Shown: in pieces, positions 47,395 through 60,103 of the stretch
How positions within the stretch are numbered: position 1 is the stretch's first letter
Layout of the letters: every line of letters starts with the position of its first letter
Assembly (NCBI RefSeq): GCF_046630445.1
Contig: NC_092341.1
Coordinates: forward strand, 30,332,001 to 30,396,000
Length of the DNA stretch: 64,000 nt
Direction: 5' to 3'
From: Rutidosis leptorrhynchoides
Taxonomy: Eukaryota > Streptophyta > Magnoliopsida > Asterales > Asteraceae
Notes under the pieces: generated by a model
The model's database searches: none
Told to the model about the DNA's origin: nothing
Seen by the model: the letters and a program-made list of their open reading frames with translations, nothing else
Position numbers and translations under genes: made by a program

Positions 47395-50300
47395 TGAAAT
47401 GTCCCGTTCTTATTGATTAAAAACGTTCCATATTAATTGATTTCGTTGCGAGGTTTTGACCTCTATATGAGACGTTTTTCAAAGACTGCATTCATTTTAA
47501 AACAAACCATAACCTTTATTTCATCAATAAAGGTTTAAAAGTTTTACGTAGATTATCAAATAATGATAATCTAAAATATCCTGTTTACACACGACCATTA
47601 CATAATGGTTTACAATACAAATATGTTACAACAAAATAAGTTTCTTGAATGCAGTTTTTACACAATATCATACAAGCATGGACTCCAAATCTCGTCCTTA
47701 TTTAAGTATGCGACAGCGGAAGCTCTTAATAATCACCTGAGAATAAACATGCTTTAAAACGTCAACAAAAATGTTGGTGAGTTATAGGTTTAACCTATAT
47801 ATATCAAATCATAATAATAGACCACAAGATTTCATATTTCAATACATATCCCATACATAGAGATAAAAATCATTCATATGGTGAACACCTGGTAACCGAC
47901 ATTAACAAGATGCATATATAAGAATATCCCCATCATTCCGGGACACCCTTCGGATATGATATAAATTTCGAAGTACTAAAGCATCCGGTACTTTGGATGG
48001 GGTTTGTTAAGCCCAATAGATCTATCTTTAGGATTCGCGTCAATTAGGGTGTCTGTTCCCTAATTCTTAGATTACCAGACTTAATAAAAAGGGGCATATT
48101 CGATTTCGATAATTCAACCATAGAATGTAGTTTCACGTACTTGTGTCTATTTTGTAAATCATTTATAAAACCTGCATGTATTCTCATCCCAAAAATATTA
48201 GATTTTAAAAGTGGGACTATAACTCACTTTCACAGATTTTTATTTCGTCGAGAAGTAAGACTTGGCCACTGTTGATTCACGAACCTATAACAATATATAC
48301 ATATATATTAAAGTATGTTCAAAATATATTTACAACACTTTTAATATATTTTGATGTTTTAAGTTTATTAAGTCAGCTGTCCTCGTTAGTAACCTACAAC
48401 TAGTTGTCCACAGTTAGATGTACAGAAATAAATCAATAAATATTATCTTGAATCAATCCACGACCCAGTGTATACGTATCTCAGTATTGATCACAACTCA
48501 AACTATATATATTTTGGAATCAACCTCAACCCTGTATAGCTAACTCCAACATTCACATATAGAGTGTCTATGGTTGTTCCGAAATATATATAGATGTGTC
48601 GACATGATAGGTCGAAACATTGTATACGTGTCTATGGTATCTCAAGATTACATAATATACAATACAAGTTGATTAAGTTATGGTTGGAATAGATTTGTTA
48701 CCAATTTTCACGTAGCTAAAATGAGAAAAATTATCCAATCTTGTTTTACCCATAACTTCTTCATTTTAAATCCGTTTTGAATGAATCAAATTGCTATGGT
48801 TTCATATTGAACTGTATTTTATGAATCTAAACAGAAAAAGTATAGGTTTATAGTCGGAAAAATAAGTTACAAGTCGTTTTTGTAAAGGTAGTCATTTCAG
48901 TCGAAAGAACGACGTCTAGATGACCATTTTAGAAAATATACTTCCACTTTGAGTTTAACTATAATTTTTGGATATAGTTTCATGTTCATAATAAAAATCA
49001 TTTTCTCAGAATAACAACTTTTAAATCAAAGTTTATCATAGTTTTTAATTAACTAACCCAAAACAGCCCGCGGTGTTACTACGACGGCGTAAATCCGGTT
49101 TTACGGTGTTTTTCGTGTTTCCAGGTTTTAAATCATTAAGTTAGCATATCATATAGATATAGAACATGTGTTTAGTTAATTTTAAAAGTCAAGTTAGAAG
49201 GATTAACTTTTGTTTGCGAACAAGTTTAGAATTAACTAAACTATGTTCTAGTGATTACGAGTTTAAACCTTCGAATAAGATAGTTTTATATATATGAATC
49301 GAATGATGTTATGAACATCATTACTACCTCAAGTTTAGTAGGTAAACCTACTGGAAGTGACAAGAAATGATCTAGCTTCAAAGGATCTTGGATGGCTTGA
49401 AAGTTCTTGAAGTAGGATCATGACACAAAAACAAGTTCAAGTAAGATTTTTGCTCGAATTAAGATAGTTTATAGTTATAGAAATTGAATCAAAGTTTGAA
49501 TATGAATATTACCTTGAATAAGAAAGATAACCTACTGTATATAACAAAGGTTTCTTGATCTTAGATGATTACTTGGAATGGATTAGAAAGCTTGGAAGTA
49601 AATTAGTAAACTTGAAGGGATTTTTGAAGTATTCTTGAAGTGTTCTTCCTATGATGATTATAGCTTGATTCTTGAAGTGATTTTTGATGAAGATGATGAT
49701 TAACTACTGGAAAAATACGTTCATAATAGTGTGGGTGTGTTGAGAGAGAATTAGAAAGAGATTTGGAAGTGAAATGGAGTGAATGATGAGTGTTAATTGG
49801 TGAGTGGTGAGTGGGGTTAAAAGGAGTTCTAGTTAGTTGACTAGCTCATGGTAGAAGTTAAAATTGATTAGTCATACATGACATAATCAAGAGTGGAATC
49901 CCATGCTAGTTCCTATTGGTATATACCCATAGTAAGTACGTTTTGAAGCTGTGTATAATACGGGTAAGAATACGACTAGAATTCTTGATGAAAGAAAAGA
50001 ATGGGAAAGTAACTGTAACCATTTTCGTTAAGTATGAGTGTTTTGATATATGTCTTGAAGTCTTCCAAAAGTATTTTAATACATCTAAATACACTACATG
50101 TATATACATTTTAACGGAGTCGTTAAGTCATCGTTAGTCGTTACATGTAAGTGTTGTTTTGAAACCTTTAAGTTAACGATCTCAATTAATGTTGTTAACC
50201 CATTGTTTATTATATCTAATGAGATGTTAAATTATTATATTATCATGATATTATGATATATTAATATATCTTAATATGATATATATACATTTAAATGTCG

Positions 50301-50643
50301 TTACAACGATAATCGTTACATATATGTCTCGTTTCGAAATCCTTAAGTTAGTAGTCTTGTTTATATGTATATAACTCATTGTTAATATACTTATGGAGAT
50401 ACTTACTTATCATAATCTCATGTTAACCATATGTATATCCATATATATATCGTCAAGTCGTTTTTACAAGTTTTAACGTTCGTGAATCGCCGGTCAACTT
50501 GGGTGGTCAATTGTCTATATGAAACATATTTCAATTAATCAAGTCTTAACAAGTTTGATTGCTTAACATGTTGGAAATATTTAATCATGTAAATATCAAT
50601 CTCAATTAATATATATAAACATGGAAAAGTTCGGGTCACTACA
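47395..50643 (-). repeat. 3' LTR of the second-level Gypsy element
   Basis: 3,249 bp, close to the LTRs at 14338 and 24191 over the whole length, including the part that differs in the youngest copy (compare 49320-50090 with 52985-53755). Confidence 0.93.
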
Positions 50644-51057
50644 GTACCTACCCGTTAAATAAATTTCGTCCCGAAATTTTAAGCTGTTGAAGGTGTTGAC
50701 GAATCTTCTGGAAATAGATGCGGGTATTTCTTCTTCATCTGATCTTCACGCTCCCAGGTGAACTCGGGTCCTCTACGAGCATTCCATTGAACCTTAACAA
50801 TTGGTATCTTGTTTTGCTTAAGTCTTTTAACCTCCCGATCCATTATTTCGACGGGTTCTTCGATGAATTGAAGTTTTTCGTTGATTTGGATTTCATCTAA
50901 CGGAATAGTGAGATCTTCTTTAGCAAAACATTTCTTTAAATTCGAGACGTGGAAAGTGTTATGTACAGCTGCGAGTTGTTGAGGTAACTCTAGTCGGTAA
51001 GCTACTGGTCCGATACGATCAATAATCTTGAATGGTCCAATATACCTTGGATTTAAT
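50644..51057 (-). pseudogene. 3' end of pol of the second-level Gypsy element
   Basis: Starts with the polypurine tract TTAACGGGTAGGTAC (50644-50658, minus strand), then the chromodomain-like end of pol as in 54346-54725. It is cut by the LTR at 51058; TTAAT (51053-51057) would be the target duplication. Confidence 0.88.
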
Positions 51058-54000
51058 TGAAATGTCCCGTTCTTATTGATTAAAAACGTTCCATATTAAT
51101 TGATTTCGTTGCGAGGTTTTGACCTCTATATGAGACGTTTTTCAAAGACTGCATTCATTTTTAAAACAAACCATAACCTTTATTTCATAAATAAAGGTTT
51201 AAAAAGCTTTACGTAGATTATCAAATAATGATAATCTAAAATATCCTGTTTACACACGACCATTACATAATGGTTTACAATACAAATATGTTACATCGAA
51301 ATCAGTTTCTTGAATGCAGTTTTTACACAATATCATACAAACATGGACTCCAAATCTTGTCCTTATTTTAGTATGCAACAGCGGAAGCTCTTAATATTCA
51401 CCTGAGAATAAACATGCTTTAAACGTCAACAAAAATGTTGGTGAGTTATAGGTTTAACCTATATATATCAAATCGTAACAATAGACCACAAGATTTCATA
51501 TTTCAATACACATCCCATACATAGAGATAAAAATCATTCATATGGTGAACACCTGGTAACCGACAATAACAAGATGCATATATAAGAATATCCCCATCAT
51601 TCCGGGACACCCTTCGGATATGATATAAATTTCGAAGTACTAAAGCATCCGGTACTTTGGATGGGGTTTGTTAGGCCCAATAGATCTATCTTTAGGATTC
51701 GCGTCAATTAGGGTGTCTGTTCCCTAATTCTTAGATTACCAGACTTAATAAAAAGGGGCATATTCGATTTCGATAATTCAACCATAGAATGTAGTTTCAC
51801 GTACTTGTGTCTATTTTGTAAATCATTTATAAAACCTGCATGTATTCTCATCCCAAAAATATTAGATTTTAAAAGTGGGACTATAACTCACTTTCACAGA
51901 TTTTTACTTCGTCGGGAAGTAAGACTTGGCCACTGGTTGATTCACGAACCTATAACAATATATACATATATATCAAAGTATGCTCAAAATATATTTACAA
52001 CACTTTTAATATATTTTGATGTTTTAAGTTTATTAAGTCAGCTGTCCTCGTTAGTAACCTACAACTAGTTGTCCACAGTTAGATGTACAGAAATAAATCG
52101 ATAAATATTATCTTGAATCAATCCACGACCCAGTGTATACGTATCTCAGTATTGATCACAACTCAAACTATATATATTTTGGAATCAACCTCAACCCTGT
52201 ATAGCTAACTCCAACATTCACATATAGAGTGTCTATGGTTGTTCCGAAATATATATAGATGTGTCGACATGATAGGTCGAAACATTGTATACGTGTCTAT
52301 GGTATCTCAAGATTACATAATATATAATACAAGTTGATTAAGTTATGGTTGGAATAGATTTGTTACCAATTTTCACGTAGCTAAAATGAGAAAAATTATC
52401 CAATCTTGTTTTACCCATAACTTCTTCATTTTAAATCCGTTTTGAGTGAATCAAATTGCTATGGTTTCATATTGAACTCTATTTTATGAATCTAAACAGA
52501 AAAAGTATAGGTTTATAGTCGGAAAAATAAGTTACAAGTCGTTTTTGTAAAGGTAGTCATTTCAGTCGAAAGAACGACGTCTAGATGACCATTTTAGAAA
52601 ACATACTTCCACTTTGAGTTTAACCATAATTTTTGGATATAGTTTCATGTTCATAATAAAAATCATTTTCTCAGAATAACAACTTTTAAATCAAAGGTTA
52701 TCATAGTTTTTAATTAACTAACCCAAAACAGCCCGCGGTGTTACTACGACGGCGTAAATCCGGTTTTACGGTGTTTTTCGTGTTTCCAGGTTTTAAATCA
52801 TTAAGTTAGCATATCATATAGATATAGAACATGTGTTTAGTTGATTTTAAAAGTCAAGTTAGAAGGATTAACTTTTGTTTGCGAACAAGTTTAGAATTAA
52901 CTAAACTATGTTCTAGTGATTACAAGTTTAAACCTTCGAATAAGATAGCTTTATATGTATGAATCGAATGATGTTATGAACATCATTACTACCTTAATTT
53001 CCTTGGATAAACCTACTGGAAAAGAGAAAAATGGATCTAGCTTCAATGGATCCTTGGATGGCTCGAAGTTCTTGAAGCAGAATCATGACACGAAAACAAG
53101 TTCAAGTAAGATCATCACTTGAAATAAGATTGTTATAGTTATAGAAATTGAACCAAAGTTTGAATATGATTATTACCTTGTATTAGAATGATAACCTACT
53201 GTAAGAAACAAAGATTTCTTGAGGTTGGATGATCACCTTACAAGATTGGAAGTGAGCTAGCAAACTTGAAAGTATTCTTGATTTTATGAAACTAGAACTT
53301 TTGGAATTTATGAAGAACACTTAGAACTTGAAGATAGAACTTGAGAGAGATCAATTAGATGAAGAAAATTGAAGAATGAAAGTGTTTGTAGGTGTTTTTG
53401 GTCGTTGGTGTATGGATTAGATATAAAGGATATGTAATTTTGTTTTCATGTAAATAAGTCATGAATGATTACTCATATTTTTGTAATTTTATGAGATATT
53501 TCATGCTAGTTGCCAAATGATGGTTCCCACATGTGTTAGGTGACTCACATGGGCTGCTAAGAGCTGATCATTGGAGTGTATATACCAATAGTACATACAT
53601 CTAAAAGCTGTGTATTGTACGAGTACGAATACGGGTGCATACGAGTAGAATTGTTGATGAAACTGAACGAGGATGTAATTGTAAGCATTTTTGTTAAGTA
53701 GAAGTATTTTGATAAGTGTATTGAAGTCTTTCAAAAGTGTATAAATACATATTAAAACACTACATGTATATACATTTTAACTGAGTCGTTAAGTCATCGT
53801 TAGTCGTTACATGTAAGTGTTGTTTTGAAACCTTTAGGTTAACGATCTTGTTAAATGTTGTTAACCCAATGTTTATAATATCAAATGAGATTTTAAATTA
53901 TTATATTATCATGATATTATCATGTATGAATATCTCTTAATATGATATATATACATTAAATGTCTTTACAACGATAATCGTTACATATATGTCTCGTTTA

Positions 54001-54310
54001 AAAATCATTAAGTTAGTAGTCTTGTTTTTACATATGTAGTTCATTGTTAATATACTTTATGATATGTTTTCTTATCATATTATCATGTTAACTATATATA
54101 TATATCCATATATATGTCATCATATAGTTTTTACAAGTTTTAACGTTCGTGAATCACCGATCAACTTGGGTGGTCAATTGTCTATATGAAACATATTTCA
54201 ATTAATCAAGTCTTAACAAGTTTGATTGCTTAACATGTTGGAAACATTTAATCATGTAAATATCAATCTCAATTAATATATATAAACATGGAAAAGTTCG
54301 GGTCACTACA
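51058..54310 (-). repeat. 3' LTR of the youngest Gypsy element
   Basis: 3,253 bp, minus-strand start TGTAGTGACCCG, end CGGGACATTTCA. About 770 bp in the middle (52985-53755) diverges strongly from the older family members while both flanks stay nearly identical. Confidence 0.95.
51175..51274. repeat. Three consecutive perfect hairpins in the LTR
   Basis: AACCTTTATTT/AAATAAAGGTT (51175-51199, loop 3), AGATTATC/GATAATCT (51215-51237, loop 7) and ACCATTA/TAATGGT (51259-51274, loop 2). They lie 120-215 bases from the minus-strand 3' end of the LTR. All LTR copies in the window have them (for example 14456-14555 and 61045-61144). The first contains an AATAAA-type signal on either strand, so it may mark the transcript end. 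Confidence 0.8.
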
Positions 54311-54325
54311 GTACCTACCCGTTAA
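54311..54325 (-). promoter_or_regulatory. 3' polypurine tract of the youngest Gypsy element
   Basis: TTAACGGGTAGGTAC on the minus strand, between the pol stop (54346) and the LTR. Confidence 0.82.
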
Positions 54326-54345
54326 ATAAATTTCGTCCCGAAATT

Positions 54346-57300
54346 TTAAGCTGTTGAAGGTGTTGACGAATCTTCTGGAAATAGATGCGGGTATTTCTTC
54401 TTCATCTGATCTTCACGCTCCCAGGTGAACTCGGGTCCTCTACGAGCATTCCATCGAACCTTAACAATTGGTATCTTGTTTTGCTTAAGTCTTTTAACCT
54501 CACGATCCATTATTTCGACGGGTTCTTCGATGAATTGAAGTTTTTCGTTGATTTGGATTTCATCTAACGGAATAGTGAGATCTTCTTTAGCAAAACATTT
54601 CTTTAAATTCGAGACGTGGAAAGTGTTATGTACAGCCGCGAGTTGTTGAGGTAACTCTAGTCGGTAAGCTACTGGTCCGACACGATCAATAATCTTGAAT
54701 GGTCCAATATACCTTGGATTTAATTTCCCTCGTTTACCAAATCGAACAACGCCTTTCCAAGGTGCAACTTTAAGCATGACCATCTCTCCAATTTCAAATT
54801 CTATATCTTTTCTTTTAATGTCAGCGTAGCTCTTTTGTCGACTTTGGGCGGTTTTCAACCGTTGTTGAATTTGGATGATCTTCTCGGTAGTTTCTTGTAT
54901 AATCTCCGGACCCGTAATCTGTCTATCCCCCACTTCACTCCAACAAATTGGAGACCTGCACTTTCTACCATAAAGTGCTTCAAACGGCGCCATCTCAATG
55001 CTTGAATGGTAGCTGTTGTTGTAGGAAAATTCTGCTAACGGTAGATGTCGATCCCAACTGTTTCCGAAATCAATAACACATGCTCGTAGCGTGTCTTCAA
55101 GCGTTTGTATCGTCCTTTCGCTCTGCCCATCAGTTTGTGGATGATAGGCAGTACTCATGTCTAGACGAGTTCCTAATGCTTGCTGTAATGTCTGCCAGAA
55201 TCTTGAAATAAATCTGCCATCCCTATCAGAGATAATAGAGATTGGTATTCCATGTCTGGAGACGACTTCCTTCAAATACAGTCGTGCTAACTTCTCCATC
55301 TTGTCATCTTCTCTTATTGGTAGGAAGTGTGCTGATTTGGTGAGACGATCAACTATTACCCAAATAGTATCAAAACCACTTGCAGTCCTTGGCAATTTAG
55401 TGATAAAATCCATGGTAATGTTTTCCCATTTCCATTCCGGGATTTCGGGTTGTTGAAGTAGACCTGATGGTTTCTGATGCTCAGCTTTGACCTTAGAACA
55501 CGTCAAACATTCTCCTACGTATTTAGCAACATCGGCTTTCATACCCGGCCACCAAAAATGTTTCTTGAGATCCTTGTACATCTTCCCCGTTCCAGGATGT
55601 ATTGAGTATCTGGTTTTATGAGCTTCTCTAAGTACCATTTCTCTCATATCTCCAAATTTTGGTACCCAAATCCTTTCAGCCCTATACCGGGTTCCGTCTT
55701 CCCGAATATTAAGATGCTTCTCCGATCCTTTGGGTATTTCATCCTTTAAATTTCCCTCTTTTAAAACTCCTTGTTGCGCCTCCTTTATTTGAGTAGTAAT
55801 GTTATTATGAATCATTATATTCATAGATTTTACTCGAATGGGTTCTCTATCCTTCCTGCTCAAGGCATCGGCTACCACATTTGCCTTCCCCGGGTGGTAA
55901 CGAATCTCAAAATCGTAATCATTCAATAATTCAATCCACCTACGCTGCCTCATATTCAGTTGTTTCTGATTAAATATGTGTTGAAGACTTTTATGGTCGG
56001 TATATATAATACTTTTGACCCCATATAAGTAGTGCCTCCAAGTCTTTAATGCAAAAACAACCGCGCCTAATTCCAAATCATGCGTCGTATAATTTTGTTC
56101 GTGAATCTTCAATTGTCTAGACGCATAAGCAATCACCTTCGTTCGTTGCATTAATACACAACCGAGACCTTGCTTTGATGCGTCACAATAAATCACAAAA
56201 TCATCATTCCCTTCAGGCAATGACAATATAGGTGCCGTAGTTAGCTTTTTCTTCAATAACTGAAACGCTTTCTCTTGTTCATCATTCCATTCAAATTTCT
56301 TCCCTTTATGCGTTAATGCAGTCAAGGGTTTTGCTATTCTGGAAAAGTCTTGGATGAACCTTCTGTAGTAACCAGCTAGTCCTAAAAACTGGCGTATGTG
56401 TTTAGGAGTTTTTGGGGTTTCCCACTTTTCAACAGTTTCTATCTTTGCCGGATCCACCTTAATACCTTCTTTGTTCACTATGTGACCGAGGAATTGAACT
56501 TCTTCCAACCAAAATGCACACTTTGAAAACTTAGCGTACAATTCTTCCTTCCTCAATACTTCTAACACCTTTCTCAAATGTTCACCGTGTTCTTGGTCAT
56601 TCTTTGAGTAAATAAGTATGTCATCAATGAAAACAATGACAAACTTGTCAAGGTATGGTCCACACACTCGGTTCATAAGGTCCATGAACACAGCTGGTGC
56701 ATTAGTTAAACCAAATGGCATGACCATAAACTCGTAATGACCGTAACGTGTTCTGAAAGCAGTCTTTGGAATATCATCTTCTTTCACCCGCATTTGATGA
56801 TACCCGGAACGTAAGTCAATCTTTGAATAAACAGACGAGCCTTGTAGTTGATCAAATAAGTCGTCGATTCTCGGTAGTGGGTAGCGGTTCTTGATGGTAA
56901 GTTTGTTCAACTCTCGGTAGTCGATACACAACCTGAATGTACCATCTTTCTTCTTGACAAACAAAACAGGAGCTCCCCACGGTGATGTGCTTGGTCGAAT
57001 GAAACCACGCTCTAAAAGTTCTTGTAATTGGCTTTGCAGTTCTTTCATCTCGCTGGGTGCGAGTCTGTAAGGAGCACGAGCTATTGGTGCAGCTCCTGGT
57101 ACAAGATCTATTTGAAATTCAACGGATCGATGTGGGGGTAATCCCGGTAATTCTTTCGGAAATACATCGGGAAATTCTTTTGCAATGGGAACATCATTGA
57201 TGCTCTTTTCTTCAGTTTGTACTTTCTCGACGTGTGCTAGAACAGCATAGCAACCTTTTCTTATTAGTTTTTGTGCCTTCAAATTACTAATAAGATGTAG

Positions 57301-58061
57301 CTTCGTGTTGCCCTTTTCTCCGTACACCATTAAGGGTTTTCCTTTTTCTCGTATAATGCGAATTGCATTTTTGTAACAAACGATCTCCGCTTTCACTTCT
57401 TTCAACCAGTCCATACCGATTATCACATCAAAACTCCCTAACTCTACTGGTATCAAATCAATCTTAAATGTTTCGCTAACCAGTTTAATTTCTCGATTCC
57501 GACATATATTATCTGCTGAAATTAATTTACCATTTGCTAATTCGAGTAAAAATTTACTATCCAAAGGCGTCAATGGACAACTTAATTTAGCACAAAAATC
57601 TCTACTCATATAGCTTCTATCCGCACCCGAATCAAATAAAACGTAAGCAGATTTATTGTCAATAAGAAACGTACCCGTAACAAGCTCCGGGTCTTCCTGT
57701 GCCTCTACCGCATTAATATTGAAAACTCTTCCACGGCCTTGTCCATTCGTGTTCTCCTGGTTCGGGCAATTTCTAATAATGTGGCCTGGTTTTCCACATT
57801 TATAACAAACTACATTGGCATAACTTGCTCCGACACTACTTGCTCCGCCATTACTCGTTCCGACACCATTTGTTCCTTTCGTTCTATTAACCCCTGGTCC
57901 GTAGACCTCACACTTCGCCGCGCTATGACCATTTCTTTTACACTTGTTGCAAAATTTGGTGCAGAACCCCGAGTGATTCTTTTCACACCTTTGGCATAGC
58001 TGCTTCTGATTGTTGTTGTTGTTGCGGTTATTATTGTTGTTGGGATGATTGTTGTAGTTGC

Positions 58062-58107
<46 letters not shown>

Positions 58108-58977
58108 GGGCCGTTTGTTGTAGTTGCGATTGATGTTGCGATTGTTGGGATAATTGTTGCGATTATTGTTGTAATTGCTGTTGTTGTTGTATTGGTGATT
58201 CTTATCACCGTTTTCCTCCCACTTTCTTTTGACTTGCTTCACATTGGCCTCTTCAGCAGTCTGTTCTTTAATTCTTTCTTCAATCTGGTTCACTAGTTTG
58301 TGAGCCATTCTACATGCCTGTTGTATGGAGGCGGGCTCGTGTGAACTTATATCTTCTTGGATTCTTTCCGGTAATCCTTTCACAAACGCGTCGATCTTCT
58401 CTTCCTCATCTTCGAATGCTCCCGGACACAATAGGCACAATTCTGTGAATCGTCTTTCGTACGTGGTAATATCAAATCCTTGGGTTCGTAACCCTCTAAG
58501 TTCTGTCTTGAGCTTATTGACCTCGGTTCTGGGACGGTACTTCTCGTTCATCAAGTGCTTGAATGCTGACCACGGTAGTGCGTACGCATCATTTTGTCCC
58601 ACTTGCTCTAGATAGGTATTCCACCATGTTAACGCAGAACCTGTGAAGGTATGCGTAGCGTACTTCACTTTGTCCTCTTCAGTACACTTACTTATGGCAA
58701 ACACCGATTCAACCTTCTCGGTCCACCGTTTCAATCCGATCGGTCCTTCGGTTCCATCAAATTCCAAAGGTTTGCAGGCAGTGAATTCTTTGTAGGTGCA
58801 TCCTACACGATTTCCTGTACTGCTAGATCCAAGGTTATTGTTGGTATGTAGCGCAGCCTGTACTGCGGCTATGTTTGAAGCTAGAAAAGTACGGAATTCC
58901 TCTTCATTCATATTCACGGTGTGTCGAGTAGTCGGTGCCATTTCCTTCAAAATAGTTAAATGGAACAAGTTAATCAT
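54346..58977 (-). CDS. Gypsy gag-pol polyprotein, single frame (1,543 residues)
   Basis: One frame encodes gag and pol, as in Tekay-type chromoviruses. Gag domain about residues 75-240 ([12 protein letters not shown]); Asn-rich stretch about 260-325; CCHC knuckles about 348 ([14 protein letters not shown]) and 395 ([14 protein letters not shown]); protease about 450 ([12 protein letters not shown]); RT about 640-830 with FIDD near 785; RNase H from about 930 ([24 protein letters not shown]); integrase about 1090-1330 (HHCC region, MDFITKLP near 1187, SDRDGRF near 1250, ERTIQTLED near 1290); chromodomain-like end ([12 protein letters not shown]). The first ATG gives 12 extra residues; MAPTTRH at 58941 is the likelier start. 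Confidence 0.95.
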
Positions 58978-59079
58978 ACAGAATATTAAGAGTAGTTAAT
59001 AGTATTTCGTAGCATAATATGAACTCATTTATAAAAGCTTTTTCTTCATATTAACATTTTATAAGTTTAAATTCGGGTA

Positions 59080-59094
59080 GTACCTACCCGTTAA
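59080..59094 (-). promoter_or_regulatory. Internal copy of the polypurine-tract motif, youngest element
   Basis: Identical 15-mer to 54311-54325, at the same place as in copy 1 (22341), between the F-box ORF and gag. Confidence 0.5.
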
Positions 59095-59282
59095 GTTCAT
59101 ACTTAGTAGCTAATATACAATTCAACTACTACAATTCTATATGAAAAACTGATTATAATAATATTTCGCGTTCAAACTTTTATACAATATTTTACAAACT
59201 TACAATACCGCTTATTTTACATAAAGCATGAAATATAGCACATAATAACTTTGATACAAGATAGTTGTGAAGACAATTCTAG

Positions 59283-59966
59283 CTAGTACACAAGTCGTTC
59301 TGCAAAGGCAATAAAGACACGTAATTCATACGTCCAGAAACAAGTCATGCATTCTGGTTTTACTAGGACTACTTCCCATCCTTGGTCTTGTGCAACATAA
59401 CCGTTATGGCCGTTGATAAGACAGCGTGTTGTAACGTCATCAAAGGGACGAGGGTTACGTAATGTCCAACAGTCCCGTAATAATCTAAAAACCTCATTTC
59501 TTACCCCAATTACCGACTCCGTCACTTGTGGAAACGTTTTGTTTAATAGTTGTAGCCCGATGTTCTTGTTCTCACTTTGGTGAGAAGCGAACATTACTAA
59601 TCCGTAAGCATAACATGCTTCTTTATGTTGCATGTTAGCCGCTTTTTCTAAATCACGAAGTCCAATATTCGGATATATTGAGTCAAAATAATTTCTTAAC
59701 CCGTTGCGTAAAATAGCATTTGGGTTCCCCGCAATATATGCGTCAAAGTAAACACATCGTAACTTATGGGTTTCCCAATGTGATATCCCCCATCTTTCAA
59801 ACGAAAGTCTCTTATAAACCAAGACATTCTTGGAACGTTCTTCGAATGTCTTACAAACTGATCTCGCCTTAAATAGTTGTGCCGAAGAATTCTGGCCGAC
59901 TCTAGACAAGATTTCATCAATCATGTCCCCGGGTAGGTCTCTTAAAATATTGGGTTGTCTATCCAT
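59283..59966 (-). CDS. Retrotransposon-borne F-box protein (At2g35280-like), youngest copy
   Basis: 227 residues, ATG at 59966. The F-box is at residues about 6-50 (LPGDMIDEILSRVGQNSS), followed by the TPR/SEL1-like stretch (NIGLRDLEKAANMQHKEACY) and a C-terminal part with NPRPFDDVTTRCLINGHNGY and KPECMTCFWTYELR. Compared with the copy at 22595 I count eight substitutions in the shared 210 residues, mostly conservative. The probable source is a host At2g35280-like F-box gene. Role by family: SKP1-binding adaptor of an SCF ubiquitin ligase; what it would target is unknown. It lies 137 bp after the acidic ORF and about 305 bp before gag, all in one orientation, so one transcript from the LTR would cover all three. 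Confidence 0.82.
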   Translation of the reverse strand: MDRQPNILRDLPGDMIDEILSRVGQNSSAQLFKARSVCKTFEERSKNVLVYKRLSFERWGISHWETHKLRCVYFDAYIAGNPNAILRNGLRNYFDSIYPNIGLRDLEKAANMQHKEACYAYGLVMFASHQSENKNIGLQLLNKTFPQVTESVIGVRNEVFRLLRDCWTLRNPRPFDDVTTRCLINGHNGYVAQDQGWEVVLVKPECMTCFWTYELRVFIAFAERLVY

Positions 59967-60103
59967 TTTGTGTTTTTAAACTGTAAAATAGACAAGAGTT
60001 AGTTTCATAAAAAAAATACTTATTAATACAAGCAATTTTTACATATATCATAAAGCATAAGAACACTATATTACATATATTACACCACACGAATACAACT
60101 ATC

